Of a stretch of DNA of 64,000 nucleotides, positions 7,838 through 17,014 are shown piece by piece. Positions within the stretch are counted from its first letter, which is position 1; each line of letters opens with the position of its first letter. This DNA is from CALBPI01 sp963922335 (lineage in GTDB: Bacteria; Pseudomonadota; Gammaproteobacteria; Steroidobacterales; Woeseiaceae), in the NCBI GenBank assembly GCA_963922335.1, contig CAWUIB010000012.1, forward strand, positions 57,231-121,230, given 5' to 3'. Below the pieces are notes generated by a model, which worked only from the letters and a program-made list of their open reading frames with translations, searched no databases and was not told where the DNA came from. A program made the translations under genes and the position numbers.

Positions 7838-8797
7838 TCAGGCGCTCTTGAAGTCGCCGAAACCCGCGAGTCTTTTGGAACGCCGCTGAATCAGCTCGTC
7901 GACATCCATTTCGCCCAACCCTTTGACCTGTCTGTAAAGCGCGGCTTTGAGCGTCGCGGACATCTGTTTCGGGTCTCGATGGGCGCCGCCTAACGGTTCC
8001 TCGAGTACCTCGTCAATCAGGCCAAATTCAATCAACTGATCTGCGGTAATGCGCATCGCCTCGGCAGCATCGGCAGCCTTTTCGGCACTCTTCCAGAGAA
8101 TCGATGCACAGCCTTCGGGAGAAATCACCGAATAGATAGCGTATTGCAACATCAACAGATGATCAGCGACGCCGATGGCGAGTGCGCCGCCGCTTCCGCC
8201 CTCGCCAATCACAACGCTGATGATCGGCGTGCGCAGCGTCGCCATCACTTTGAGGTTGCGCGCGATCGCCTCTGACTGGCCGCGCTCTTCGGCACCGATA
8301 CCCGGATAGGCTCCAGGTGTATCAATAAGCGTGACGATCGGTAAGCCAAATTTTTCGGCGAGCTCCATCAAACGCTGGGCCTTACGATACCCCTCCGGCC
8401 GCGGCATGCCGTAATTGCGCCGAACCCGTTCTTTGGTATCTCTGCCCTTCTGATGACCGATCAACATCACGGGCAGATCTTCAATGCGCGCCAGACCCCC
8501 GATGATTGCGTAGTCGTCGGCGTACATCCGGTCGCCGTGCAATTCCTGAAAGTCTTCAAAGATACCGCTGACGTAGTCCAGCGTGTACGGGCGCATCGGG
8601 TGACGGGCCACTTGCGCAACCTGCCAGGCGCTGAGATCAGAGAAGATCGACTTGGTGAGTGACTCACTCTTCTTGGTCAGGCGTTCGATTTCTTCGGCGA
8701 TATTTACGCCCGAATCATCACCCACATAACGCAGCCCCTCGATCTTGCCTTCCAACTCAGCAATCGGCTGCTCGAATTCCAGGAATTTGAGATCCAT
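7838..8797 (-). CDS. accA: Acetyl-CoA carboxylase carboxyltransferase subunit alpha
   Basis: One half of the carboxyltransferase of acetyl-CoA carboxylase, making malonyl-CoA for fatty acid synthesis. With the ATG at 8797 the protein is 319 residues and opens MDLKFLEFEQPIAELEGKI, the normal family N-terminus; a TTG six codons upstream is less likely. Typical segments: HPMRPYTLDY, ELHGDRMYADDYAIIGGLAR, GHQKGRDTKERVRRNYGMPRPEGYRKA, DTPGAYPGIGAEERGQSEAIA, GEGGSGGALAI and YSVISPEGCASILWK. It lies between dnaE and tilS, the conserved gammaproteobacterial location. Confidence 0.97.
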   Translation of the reverse strand: MDLKFLEFEQPIAELEGKIEGLRYVGDDSGVNIAEEIERLTKKSESLTKSIFSDLSAWQVAQVARHPMRPYTLDYVSGIFEDFQELHGDRMYADDYAIIGGLARIEDLPVMLIGHQKGRDTKERVRRNYGMPRPEGYRKAQRLMELAEKFGLPIVTLIDTPGAYPGIGAEERGQSEAIARNLKVMATLRTPIISVVIGEGGSGGALAIGVADHLLMLQYAIYSVISPEGCASILWKSAEKAADAAEAMRITADQLIEFGLIDEVLEEPLGGAHRDPKQMSATLKAALYRQVKGLGEMDVDELIQRRSKRLAGFGDFKSA

Positions 8798-8858
8798 CCC
8801 CTGACGCCCCGTCAATAAAACCGTGTAACACTAGCACAGGGACGCCCTGCGCCCCAGA

Positions 8859-11800
8859 TCATGACTGCGCTCTCAACTTGACCCTGTAGCTGTCTTCGCC
8901 GAAGGCTTCGTCGAGCGCGCTTCGCAATGCTGTCGATACGCGCACTTTCCACAGGTCACCGAGCATCATCCGACCCGACAATTCTGCCGCACGGTAATCG
9001 ATCGCGATCTCACAGGCGCCGCCACGATAGGGACGCAGTGTGGTTTGCAGGTCGCGCACCAGCGCCCTCGCTGCCGCATCATCGCGCGGACGCTCGAGTG
9101 TAAGCAGCAACCGGGACGCGCACTCCTCAATTGCATGGTCAAGATCACGCAAGTGCTTGGCGTTGACGCCCCACGCGTTCATGAAGCTGTCCCAATTCAG
9201 CGTGCCGGACGCAAGCACAACCGTGTCCTTTACCAACAGATGACGCACGGCATCGACCGTATCTGAGTACAGCTGCACATCGATGCGACCTGTATCGTCA
9301 TCGAGTGTCACCGTGGTTCGGTTGCCGCGTTTGCGCACATCAAAAATCAAACCAGCGACCGTGACCTGTCGTCGAGGCTGCGAAAAATCGCCGCCGCTAT
9401 CTGCACCCGCGGGTGGTCGCGCCGATATCAATTCGGACAGCGATGCTCTGGCGAGTTGTTTTGCGTAGCCCCTATACCGCGCGAACGGGTGCCCGGACAA
9501 ATAAAGTCCAAGCGCTTCCTTCTCCGCGCGCAGGCGATCGCTTGAGTGCCACTCCGCAACATCACGAAGCGCAATTTCCGGAACCTCAACGTCATCAGAA
9601 CTACCGAACAAGTCATTCTGACCCGCGGCGGCGGCCTTGGCGTCCTGTTCAGCCTGGCGAAGCAGGTCCGGCACCGTTTCCATCATCGATCTGCGGTTTG
9701 CGTGCAACTCATCCATTGCGCCCGCTTTGATCAGCGCTTCGAACATACGCCGATTAAACGGTTCGAGGTCAACTCGCTGACAAACCTCGGCGAGATCCTG
9801 GTAGGCGCCACCACGTTCGCGCTCCGCAATCAAAGCCTCGATCGCCGCCATCCCAACACCCTTGATCGCACCAAGACCGTAACGGATGTTGCCGTCCTCG
9901 GTGGCGCTAAAGTGTGCCTGCGACGCATTCACATCGGGAGCAAGCAGACGAATACCCAGGGCTCGGCAGTCATCTTTGAGGCCGACCAGTTTGTCGGTGC
10001 TGTCCATATCCGACGACATCACCGCAGCCATAAACTCAGCGGGATAATGCGCCTTCAGCCATGCCGTTTGATAACTCAACACGGCGTAGGCCGCGGAGTG
10101 CGACTTGTTAAATCCGTAGCCTGCGAATTTCTCCATCAGATCGAAGATGTATTCAGCCTGCGCTTTATCGACCTCTCGCGCGACGCATCCATCTACGAAA
10201 ATCTCGCGTTGCTTCGCCATCTCCTCAGGTTTCTTCTTGCCCATGGCGCGACGCAACAGGTCTGCACCACCGAGTGTGTATCCCGCGAGCACCTGAGCGA
10301 TCTGCATCACCTGCTCCTGATACAGGATGACGCCATAGGTGGGTTCCAGCACACCCTTGAGGTCCGGGTGCAGGTAGTCGATCTCCTGACCCGACTGGCC
10401 ATGCTTGCGGGCGATGAAGTCATCCACCATGCCGGACTGAAGCGGCCCTGGGCGAAACAATGCCACCAGCGCGACGAGGTCGCCAAAGCAATCCGGACGC
10501 AAGCGTTTGATCAAGTCCTTCATGCCGCGAGATTCGAGTTGGAATACAGCGGTGGTTTGATAGCGTTGCAGCAGGTCGTAGGTCTTTTCATCGTCCATCG
10601 GCAACGACTGCAATTCGACAGGCGCCTCACCCGCTTGCGCGCGTCTGGCATTCACAGATTTCAGGGCACGGTCAATGATTGTGAGCGTGCGCAGCCCAAG
10701 AAAATCGAACTTCACCAACCCAGCGGCTTCGACATCGTCCTTGTCGAACTGCGTGACGAGGTTCGCGCCACCCTCTTCACAATACAACGGAGTGAAGTCC
10801 GTGAGTTCGGTGGGCGCGATAACAACGCCACCGGCATGTTTCCCCGCATTGCGAACGCAGCCTTCCAAAGACAACGCGAGATCAAGAATGCTGCGAACCT
10901 CGTCGTCCTCTTTGTGCAAACGTGCGAGCTCCGGCTCGTCATTCAGCGCCTTCTCGAGGGTCATCCCAACCTCGAAAGGGATCAGCTTTGCAATCTTATC
11001 GACGAAACCATAGGGAAAATCGAGCACACGACCCGCGTCTCGGACCACCGCCTTTGCCGCCATCGTGCCGTAGGTAATGATCTGCGAAACACGATTCCGA
11101 CCGTAGTGCTCGGCAACATAGGCGATCACCCGGTCACGCCCTTCCATGCAAAAGTCGACATCGAAATCCGGCATCGATACCCGCTCTGGATTCAGGAATC
11201 GCTCGAACAGAAGATCGTGCTCGAGAGGATCGATGTCAGTAATGCCGAGCACGAATGCGACGAGCGATCCGGCACCAGACCCTCGACCGGGACCGACGGG
11301 CACACCATTATTTCGCGCCCATGCGATGAAGTCGGCAACGATCAGAAAATAGCCGGGAAACCCCATGCTGCAAATCGTGTCCAACTCGCGCTCGAGTCGG
11401 GCCGGGTAGTCACTCTCATCGCCCTCGTAGGTGACACCCTTCGCAAGCTTCTCCGCCAGTTTCTCATGCGATTTTTTTCGGAGCCAGGTCGCAGTGTCAC
11501 TACCGTCAGGCACGGGAAACTCAGGCAGATAGCTCTTCCCGAGTTCCAGATCGAGACTGCAACGCGCTGCGATGCGCACCGTGTTGTCGATGGCTTCCGG
11601 CAAGTCAGCGAACAACTCGATCATCGCCGCTGGCGATCGCAGGTGTTGATGAGGGGTATACGGCTTCGGGCGCTTGCTGTCGGCCAGCGTTCGGCCTTGG
11701 TGGATGCACACTCGCGCTTCGTGTGCCTCGAATTCGTCGGGCTCAATGAACCGGACGTCATTGGTTGCAACCAGCGGGAGCGACATCGCCGCACCAAGCC

Positions 11801-12401
11801 TTACAGCGGCCTCGAGCCATGCGGCTTCTGCAGCCCGTCCTGTTCTGGACACCTGCAAATAAAATCGATCCGGGAACACATCGCGCCAATACGCGGCGGC
11901 TTCACTCAACACTTCGGGATTACCCGCATTGGCAACGCGGGCGAGTTCGCCTTCAAAGCCACCGGATAACGCGATCAGGCCTTCGCAGCTTTCTCGCGTC
12001 AGCCACTCGCGCAGCACCTCGGGGCGGCCTTGGCGCTGACCCTCCATGAAGGCTCGCGTGACCAATCGTGTGAGATTTCGATAACCCTGTACGTTCTGGC
12101 ACAAAAGCACCATGATGCTGGGCGTTTTATCGTCAGCGTCACTGCGCACAGCGAGCTCTACGCCGATGATCGGTTTTACCCCAGCCCGCAGGGCACGCGT
12201 ATAGAACTTCACCATCGCGAACAGGTTGCCGGCATCGGACAACGCGACAGCTGGCATACCTTGCGCGGCGACTGCATCCATCAGGGTTGGCACCTTCACA
12301 AGACCATCGACAATCGAATACTGCGTGTGCAGATGCAGATGAACGAACGTTCGGGCGCCGCCCGAATCATCGTGATAGCTCGGTTGAAGCTCGGCGACCA
12401 T
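8859..12401 (-). CDS. dnaE: DNA polymerase III subunit alpha
   Basis: Catalytic subunit of the chromosomal replicase. 1,180 residues. N-terminal PHP domain with FVHLHLHTQYSIVDG; polymerase palm with PDFDVDFCMEGRDRVI (two catalytic aspartates) and FDFLGLRTLTIID (third aspartate); the VGPGRGSGAGSLVAF and GYGFNKSHSAAYA segments; then a helix-hairpin-helix region and a C-terminal OB fold (VTVAGLIFDVRKRGNRTTVTLDDDTGRIDVQLYSD). Its ATG overlaps the rnhB stop by one base. A long open frame on the opposite strand (9546-11969) is a codon-bias shadow. Confidence 0.98.
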   Translation of the reverse strand: MVAELQPSYHDDSGGARTFVHLHLHTQYSIVDGLVKVPTLMDAVAAQGMPAVALSDAGNLFAMVKFYTRALRAGVKPIIGVELAVRSDADDKTPSIMVLLCQNVQGYRNLTRLVTRAFMEGQRQGRPEVLREWLTRESCEGLIALSGGFEGELARVANAGNPEVLSEAAAYWRDVFPDRFYLQVSRTGRAAEAAWLEAAVRLGAAMSLPLVATNDVRFIEPDEFEAHEARVCIHQGRTLADSKRPKPYTPHQHLRSPAAMIELFADLPEAIDNTVRIAARCSLDLELGKSYLPEFPVPDGSDTATWLRKKSHEKLAEKLAKGVTYEGDESDYPARLERELDTICSMGFPGYFLIVADFIAWARNNGVPVGPGRGSGAGSLVAFVLGITDIDPLEHDLLFERFLNPERVSMPDFDVDFCMEGRDRVIAYVAEHYGRNRVSQIITYGTMAAKAVVRDAGRVLDFPYGFVDKIAKLIPFEVGMTLEKALNDEPELARLHKEDDEVRSILDLALSLEGCVRNAGKHAGGVVIAPTELTDFTPLYCEEGGANLVTQFDKDDVEAAGLVKFDFLGLRTLTIIDRALKSVNARRAQAGEAPVELQSLPMDDEKTYDLLQRYQTTAVFQLESRGMKDLIKRLRPDCFGDLVALVALFRPGPLQSGMVDDFIARKHGQSGQEIDYLHPDLKGVLEPTYGVILYQEQVMQIAQVLAGYTLGGADLLRRAMGKKKPEEMAKQREIFVDGCVAREVDKAQAEYIFDLMEKFAGYGFNKSHSAAYAVLSYQTAWLKAHYPAEFMAAVMSSDMDSTDKLVGLKDDCRALGIRLLAPDVNASQAHFSATEDGNIRYGLGAIKGVGMAAIEALIAERERGGAYQDLAEVCQRVDLEPFNRRMFEALIKAGAMDELHANRRSMMETVPDLLRQAEQDAKAAAAGQNDLFGSSDDVEVPEIALRDVAEWHSSDRLRAEKEALGLYLSGHPFARYRGYAKQLARASLSELISARPPAGADSGGDFSQPRRQVTVAGLIFDVRKRGNRTTVTLDDDTGRIDVQLYSDTVDAVRHLLVKDTVVLASGTLNWDSFMNAWGVNAKHLRDLDHAIEECASRLLLTLERPRDDAAARALVRDLQTTLRPYRGGACEIAIDYRAAELSGRMMLGDLWKVRVSTALRSALDEAFGEDSYRVKLRAQS

Positions 12402-13030
12402 CAGGTGGACTCACGCTCACGCATAGCCCGTCGCACCGGTGCAAAAGTGGTCCGGTGGATCGGACACGGTCCGAGTTTCGCCAGCGCGGTCATATGCGCC
12501 TTGGTCCCGTAGCCCTTGTGGCGCGCAAACCCATAGTCCGGCCACTGGGTGTCGTAAGCAATCATCATGTCGTCACGAGTCGTTTTGGCCAATATCGACG
12601 CTGCCGCGATACTCGCGTCGCGGGCGTCCCCCGACACCAAGGGTACCCAATGCGCAGCGATCCGCCGCTCGGCTGGCGGCAGTTGATTGCCATCAACGCG
12701 AACCTCGGTGGGCGCCAGTGCCAAATTCTCTACCGCTGATGCCATCGCATTCAGAGTACACGCCAGGATATTTTGCGCGTCAACGTCCTCGGCGTCGCGA
12801 ATCTCAATCCGATACGCCAATGCCTCGTTACGGATCACTTGTGCGAGTGCCTCGCGACGCGACGCACTGAGGCGTTTGGAGTCCTGCAGGCCGGCAGGAA
12901 CTTGCCGGGGATCAAGCACTACCGCGGCGACAACAACAGGCCCTGCAAGAGGACCTCGACCTGCTTCATCAACGCCCGCGATCCACCCATCATGGGTGGC
13001 TGGCAGCAGCCCAAGACTCTCCTGCCTCAT
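12401..13030 (-). CDS. rnhB: Ribonuclease HII
   Basis: Removes RNA from RNA-DNA hybrids and ribonucleotides misincorporated in DNA. 209 residues. The signature AGVDEAGRGPLAGPVVVAAV carries the first acidic active-site residues, with LQDSKRLSASRRE, DGN, and DASIAAASILAKTTRDDMM further on, and the C-terminal RHKGYGTKAHMTALAKLGPCPIHRTTF. It overlaps lpxB by four bases and dnaE by one, so it is translated within the lpx-dnaE operon. Confidence 0.97.
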   Translation of the reverse strand: MRQESLGLLPATHDGWIAGVDEAGRGPLAGPVVVAAVVLDPRQVPAGLQDSKRLSASRREALAQVIRNEALAYRIEIRDAEDVDAQNILACTLNAMASAVENLALAPTEVRVDGNQLPPAERRIAAHWVPLVSGDARDASIAAASILAKTTRDDMMIAYDTQWPDYGFARHKGYGTKAHMTALAKLGPCPIHRTTFAPVRRAMREREST

Positions 13031-14205
13031 TTCGCATGCTCCCTGGCGAGCTCACTGACCACTTTGGCGGCTCGTGCGTTCGCATTGACTGCCAATTGTG
13101 TGCGCACCTGCTCGAAGGCAGCGAGCAGAGCGGCACGCTTGGGGTTGTCCTTGAACCAGGGTATCAATGCCTCACTCGCAGCTTCAGGCGTCAGTGCATC
13201 CTGAACGAACTCGGGCACCATCGGCTCACTGGTCAGCAAATTGGGTAACGAAAAGTGTGTCAGCTTGATCAGATTGAACGCGCGCACAATTCGTGACGTT
13301 GAGGGGGCGACCCGATATCCCACCACCATGGGCTTCCCGTGCAACAGCCCTTCGAGCGTTGCTGTACCAGAGGCAAGTAGCAACGCGTCGCTCGCAGCCA
13401 TACACGTATCCGCATCCCCTACGGACAGGCGAAACTTGCCTTGCTCAATCGCGTCTCCTGCGACCTCGCGAAATGCGGCCTCGCCGGAAGCGCTCGCCAG
13501 AGGCACGCACACCTGCAAGCCCGCAATGCGTTGCTGGGTCAAGCGTGCGGCAGCGGCAAAATCTGCTCCCAGCCTCGAAATCTCGCCGCGCCTCGAACCT
13601 GGCAGGACTGTGAGTACCGGCTTGTCGGAATCGATGCCCAATTGACGCCGAGGCACCGTGACGTCGCCTACCGGTTGAATGTCATGTGCCAGCGGATGCC
13701 CCACGAAGGTGGCAGCTACGCGATGCTTCTCATAGAACTCGGGCTCGAAGGGCAACAGGCACAACACATGATCACATGCCTTAGCGATTGTCTTGACGCG
13801 CCCTTCTCGCCACGCCCAAACAGACGGACTGACGTACTGCACTGTACGAAGACCACGACTTCGCAGTCGCTTCGCCAAACCGAGATTGAAGTCCGGCGCA
13901 TCGATACCAACAAAAACATCCGGCCGTGCCGCAACAAACTGCTCGACCAGCGATTTGCGTAGTCGCAATAATCGAGGGAGGTGCTTTAGCACTTCGGTCA
14001 GCCCCATAACGGCGAGTGCTTCGGCATCTTCCCAGCACACAAGACCGGCAGCACGCATTTTCTCGCCGCCGACTCCCACAAACTCGCATTGTGGATGCGC
14101 TGCCTTCAGCGCTTGCATGAGACCCGCGCCCAGGGTGTCGCCCGAGTGTTCGCCGGCAACCAACCCAACCTTGAGTTTTGACGGGCTTGCGTCCACGGCA
14201 AGCAC
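13027..14205 (-). CDS. lpxB: Lipid-A-disaccharide synthase
   Basis: Joins UDP-2,3-diacylglucosamine and lipid X to form the lipid A disaccharide at the inner membrane. 392 residues. Family elements: LVAGEHSGDTLGAGLM near the N-terminus, FVGVGGEKMRAAGL, MGLTEVLKHLPRLL, VGIDAPDFNLGLAK, QYVSPSVWAWREGRVKTIAK, LLPFEPEFYEK, FVGHPLAH, LPGSRRGEI and a late ASGTATLEGLLHGKPMVVGYR segment. The residue after GE in the first motif is His where E. coli has Ala. Two bases separate it from lpxA. Confidence 0.97.
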   Translation of the reverse strand: MLAVDASPSKLKVGLVAGEHSGDTLGAGLMQALKAAHPQCEFVGVGGEKMRAAGLVCWEDAEALAVMGLTEVLKHLPRLLRLRKSLVEQFVAARPDVFVGIDAPDFNLGLAKRLRSRGLRTVQYVSPSVWAWREGRVKTIAKACDHVLCLLPFEPEFYEKHRVAATFVGHPLAHDIQPVGDVTVPRRQLGIDSDKPVLTVLPGSRRGEISRLGADFAAAARLTQQRIAGLQVCVPLASASGEAAFREVAGDAIEQGKFRLSVGDADTCMAASDALLLASGTATLEGLLHGKPMVVGYRVAPSTSRIVRAFNLIKLTHFSLPNLLTSEPMVPEFVQDALTPEAASEALIPWFKDNPKRAALLAAFEQVRTQLAVNANARAAKVVSELAREHAK

Positions 14206-14207
14206 CG

Positions 14208-14987
14208 TTAACGCACGATGCTTCGACTGCTGTCGGTAATCGACTCCAACAAAGGAGCTAGTTCAGGCTGCTCGGCTGCGCGCTCCGCAATCGCCTCGCG
14301 TGCTTCCTCGAGTCTCAACTGGCTCCGATAAAGCAGTTTGTAAGCATCACGGATGTTGCGAATCTGCTCGCGATCGAACCCGCGTCGCTTCAGACCCTCG
14401 ACGTTAACGCCTCTCGGCTCAGCCGGGGTCCCCATGACCATGACGTAGGCAGGCACGTCTTTGCCAACACCTGCATACATACCCATGAAGCTGTGCGCCC
14501 CAATGCGACAGAACTGGTGAGCACCGGAAAAACCACCGAAAATCGCCCAGTCACCGACATGTACATGTCCGGCGAGGGTCGCATTGTTGGCGAGGATTAC
14601 GTTGTCGCCCACCATGCAGTCATGAGCGATGTGCACATAGGACATGATCCAGTTGTCACTGCCGACGACAGTGATTCCAGCATCTTGAACGGTCCCCCGA
14701 TTGATGGTCGTGCACTCTCGAATCGTGTTGCGATCACCGATCCTGAGTTTGGTTGGCTCCGCATCGTACTTCTTATCCTGCGGGGCGCCTCCGAGTGCGA
14801 CAAAAGGATGAATCTCATTGTCCTCGCCGATCTCAGACGGCCCTTCAACAACGACGTGTGAGTGTAACTTGGTGCCTGCGCCGATCCTGACATCCGCGCC
14901 AATGACACAATACGGCCCGACAGTGACGGAATCGGCGAGCTCGGCGTCATCATGTACGATCGCGCTAGGATGGATGTTGCTCGTCAT
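14208..14987 (-). CDS. lpxA: Acyl-ACP--UDP-N-acetylglucosamine O-acyltransferase
   Basis: First enzyme of lipid A synthesis: transfers a 3-hydroxyacyl chain to UDP-GlcNAc. 259 residues. The first two thirds are a left-handed beta helix of hexapeptide repeats starting IHPSAIVHDDAELADSVTVG; the catalytic-histidine region reads MSYVHIAHDCMVGDNVILANN, followed by GFSGAHQFCRIG, and the C-terminal helical domain begins after GLKRRGFDREQIRNIRDAYKLLYRS. It lies four bases after fabZ in the conserved order lpxD-fabZ-lpxA-lpxB. Confidence 0.98.
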   Translation of the reverse strand: MTSNIHPSAIVHDDAELADSVTVGPYCVIGADVRIGAGTKLHSHVVVEGPSEIGEDNEIHPFVALGGAPQDKKYDAEPTKLRIGDRNTIRECTTINRGTVQDAGITVVGSDNWIMSYVHIAHDCMVGDNVILANNATLAGHVHVGDWAIFGGFSGAHQFCRIGAHSFMGMYAGVGKDVPAYVMVMGTPAEPRGVNVEGLKRRGFDREQIRNIRDAYKLLYRSQLRLEEAREAIAERAAEQPELAPLLESITDSSRSIVR

Positions 14988-14991
14988 CTAC

Positions 14992-15450
14992 TCAAGCCTC
15001 GCCAGGTGCGCACATTAGCTCTGCGCTGGCGACCACTTTTCCGTCGACAAGCGCCTCGGCAGAGAAACGCCACACGGTGCGTATCCGTCGTATGAGTTTG
15101 ACCTCAAGCTGGAGCTGATCGCCCGGCTCAACCGGCTTACGGAATCGTGCCTTATCAATGCCCACAAAGTAGTAGAGCGTGCCCTCACCGGGTGCCTCGC
15201 CTACGGTCGCAAACGCAAGAATGCCTGTCGCCTGGGCAAGCGCCTCAATGATCAGCACGCCCGGCATCACGGGACGCCCAGGAAAGTGACCCTGAAAGAA
15301 CGGTTCGTTGAACGTCACGTTCTTGATGGCTGATGCGGATTCACCAGGCACACAGGAGTGCACACGGTCGATCAGCAGAAACGGGTAACGATGCGGAATC
15401 AACGCCATGATCTGGCGAATATCCAGCTGCTCAGCAATATTTTCGCTCAT
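14992..15450 (-). CDS. fabZ: 3-hydroxyacyl-[ACP] dehydratase FabZ
   Basis: Dehydrates 3-hydroxyacyl-ACP in fatty acid elongation and so competes with lipid A synthesis for the same acyl pool. 152 residues, a single hot-dog fold. IPHRYPFLLIDRV and the active-site stretch FFQGHFPGRPVMPGVLIIEALAQ, with the catalytic His and Glu, are unmistakable. It overlaps lpxD by four bases, which suggests translational coupling. Confidence 0.98.
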   Translation of the reverse strand: MSENIAEQLDIRQIMALIPHRYPFLLIDRVHSCVPGESASAIKNVTFNEPFFQGHFPGRPVMPGVLIIEALAQATGILAFATVGEAPGEGTLYYFVGIDKARFRKPVEPGDQLQLEVKLIRRIRTVWRFSAEALVDGKVVASAELMCAPGEA

Positions 15451-16475
15451 GAATTGTCCTTGTCAGCAAGCGCGCGCTCTAGCGCTTTTACCTGCCGTGC
15501 GAGCGCATCGAGTTTGCGGAATCTCGCCACACTACGCTGGTGGTTACGGATATCGTCGTGCGGGAACACCCCGCCGTAAGTCCCGGCTTTTTCGATATCA
15601 GACGTCACGGTACATCGTGCTGTGACCACAACCCCATCTGTAATGGTGAGATGTCCGGTTGTGCCACTGTTCCCCCCAAACGCGCAATTGCTGCCGATCG
15701 TCGTTGACCCAGCGATCCCCACCATACCTGCCATCACCGTGTGCTCACCAATGATGCAGTTGTGACCGATCTGTATCTGGTTGTCGAGCTTAACCCCATT
15801 GCCGATGATCGTGGGCTCGATGGCGCCCCTGTCGATACTGGTGCACGCACCAACATCGACATCATCACCGATTCTTACGCCACCGACCTGCGGTACCGGC
15901 TCCCAACCCTCGGGTCCACGGGCAATGCCGAAGCCGTCGCTCCCGATGACAGCTCCAGGATGCACCACGCATCGATCGCCCAAATGCACGTCTGCCATTA
16001 ACGTGACATTAGGTCCGATCCAGCAGTCTCGACCGATTTTCGAGCCAGGTCCCACGTAGGTGCCCGCGCCTAACACCGAGCCATCGCCAACCGATGCGCC
16101 CGCCTCGATGACCACACCTGCGGCGATAGAGGCGTCGTGGGACACACTGGCATCAACGTCGATCACCGCGGCGGCATGAATGCCGGACCCGGATGCCTCG
16201 CGCGGGTGCAACATGCGCGCCATGCGCGCATAGATGAGATAAGGGTCCTGAGCGACGATCGCCACACCAGCCACAGCATCCGCATCCGCTTCAGCGACCA
16301 CCACTGCAGTGGCCTCGGACTCCGCGAGGTATTTCTTGTAGGCAGGGTTAGCAAGGAAGGAGAGTGACCGCTCCCCGGCGCTGCGCAGGGTCGCCACGTG
16401 ATCGACCTCAGCATCGGGATTCCCCACGATGCTGCAGCCGAACTTCACGGCAAGCTCGCCAACCTTGAGACCCAT
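15447..16475 (-). CDS. lpxD: UDP-3-O-(3-hydroxyacyl)glucosamine N-acyltransferase
   Basis: Third lipid A enzyme: N-acylates UDP-3-O-acylglucosamine. 342 residues. An N-terminal uridine-binding domain (RSLSFLANPAYKKYL near residue 37) is followed by a left-handed beta helix of hexapeptide repeats (IGPNVTLMADVHLGDRCVVHPGAVIGSDGFG; the catalytic His lies in NQIQIGHNCIIGEH) and a short C-terminal helix (ARQVKALERALAD). ATG start, 11 bases after the skp stop. Confidence 0.98.
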   Translation of the reverse strand: MGLKVGELAVKFGCSIVGNPDAEVDHVATLRSAGERSLSFLANPAYKKYLAESEATAVVVAEADADAVAGVAIVAQDPYLIYARMARMLHPREASGSGIHAAAVIDVDASVSHDASIAAGVVIEAGASVGDGSVLGAGTYVGPGSKIGRDCWIGPNVTLMADVHLGDRCVVHPGAVIGSDGFGIARGPEGWEPVPQVGGVRIGDDVDVGACTSIDRGAIEPTIIGNGVKLDNQIQIGHNCIIGEHTVMAGMVGIAGSTTIGSNCAFGGNSGTTGHLTITDGVVVTARCTVTSDIEKAGTYGGVFPHDDIRNHQRSVARFRKLDALARQVKALERALADKDNS

Positions 16476-16486
16476 AGTGAGTTCGG

Positions 16487-17002
16487 TCAGTTGCCCTGCT
16501 TGGCTTGCAATTGCTCCAGAATCTGACCGGTGACATTCATCCGTCCGCTGGCGAAGATGACGCCCTCTCCCACGATCAGATCGAACCCGTTCGCCGTTGC
16601 GAATTGCTCAATTTCCTGGAGCAACATGCGCTGGAGTTTACCGAGCTCTTCGTTGCGTCGCAGGTTGATGTCTTCGTTATATTCCTGGCCAAGGCGCTCC
16701 ACCTCACGTTGCACATCACGCAGGTCACGCTGCATGTTGCGCAGCTCGGTCTCGCCCATTACCGCGGCATCACGTTGCGCTTTTTCCTGCAGCGATTTTA
16801 ACTCTTCTTCCTTCGCACGAACGGTACGCTCACGTGGCGCAAACTCTTCCTGAAGTGCCTCGAGCGCAGCCTTGGTTTGCGGCGCTGCCTGCAGCAGACC
16901 CTGCACGTTGACCACACCAATCTTGAGCTCCTGTGCTTGCACTGTTGCGCTCAGCGCGAGCGCGCCCACAAGCGCCATCGCGCTGATCATTTTTTTGTAC
17001 AT
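16487..17002 (-). CDS. skp: Periplasmic chaperone Skp (OmpH)
   Basis: Trimeric periplasmic chaperone that carries unfolded outer-membrane proteins to the BAM complex. 171 residues. A signal peptide (MYKKMISAMALVGALALSATVQA, cleavage after the AQA-type motif) precedes a beta segment (LKIGVVNVQGLL), a long charged coiled-coil of tentacle type (about residues 45-130), and a closing FDLIVGEGVIFASG strand. It follows bamA with a 12-base gap, the common order. Confidence 0.95.
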   Translation of the reverse strand: MYKKMISAMALVGALALSATVQAQELKIGVVNVQGLLQAAPQTKAALEALQEEFAPRERTVRAKEEELKSLQEKAQRDAAVMGETELRNMQRDLRDVQREVERLGQEYNEDINLRRNEELGKLQRMLLQEIEQFATANGFDLIVGEGVIFASGRMNVTGQILEQLQAKQGN

Positions 17003-17014
17003 CGAGGAATCCCC

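Noticed and set aside
9546..11969. 807-codon open frame on the plus strand opposite dnaE
   Set aside because: It lies wholly antisense to the well-supported dnaE frame, has no recognisable domain, and its composition (His, Arg, Gln rich) is that of a complementary-strand shadow in GC-rich coding DNA.
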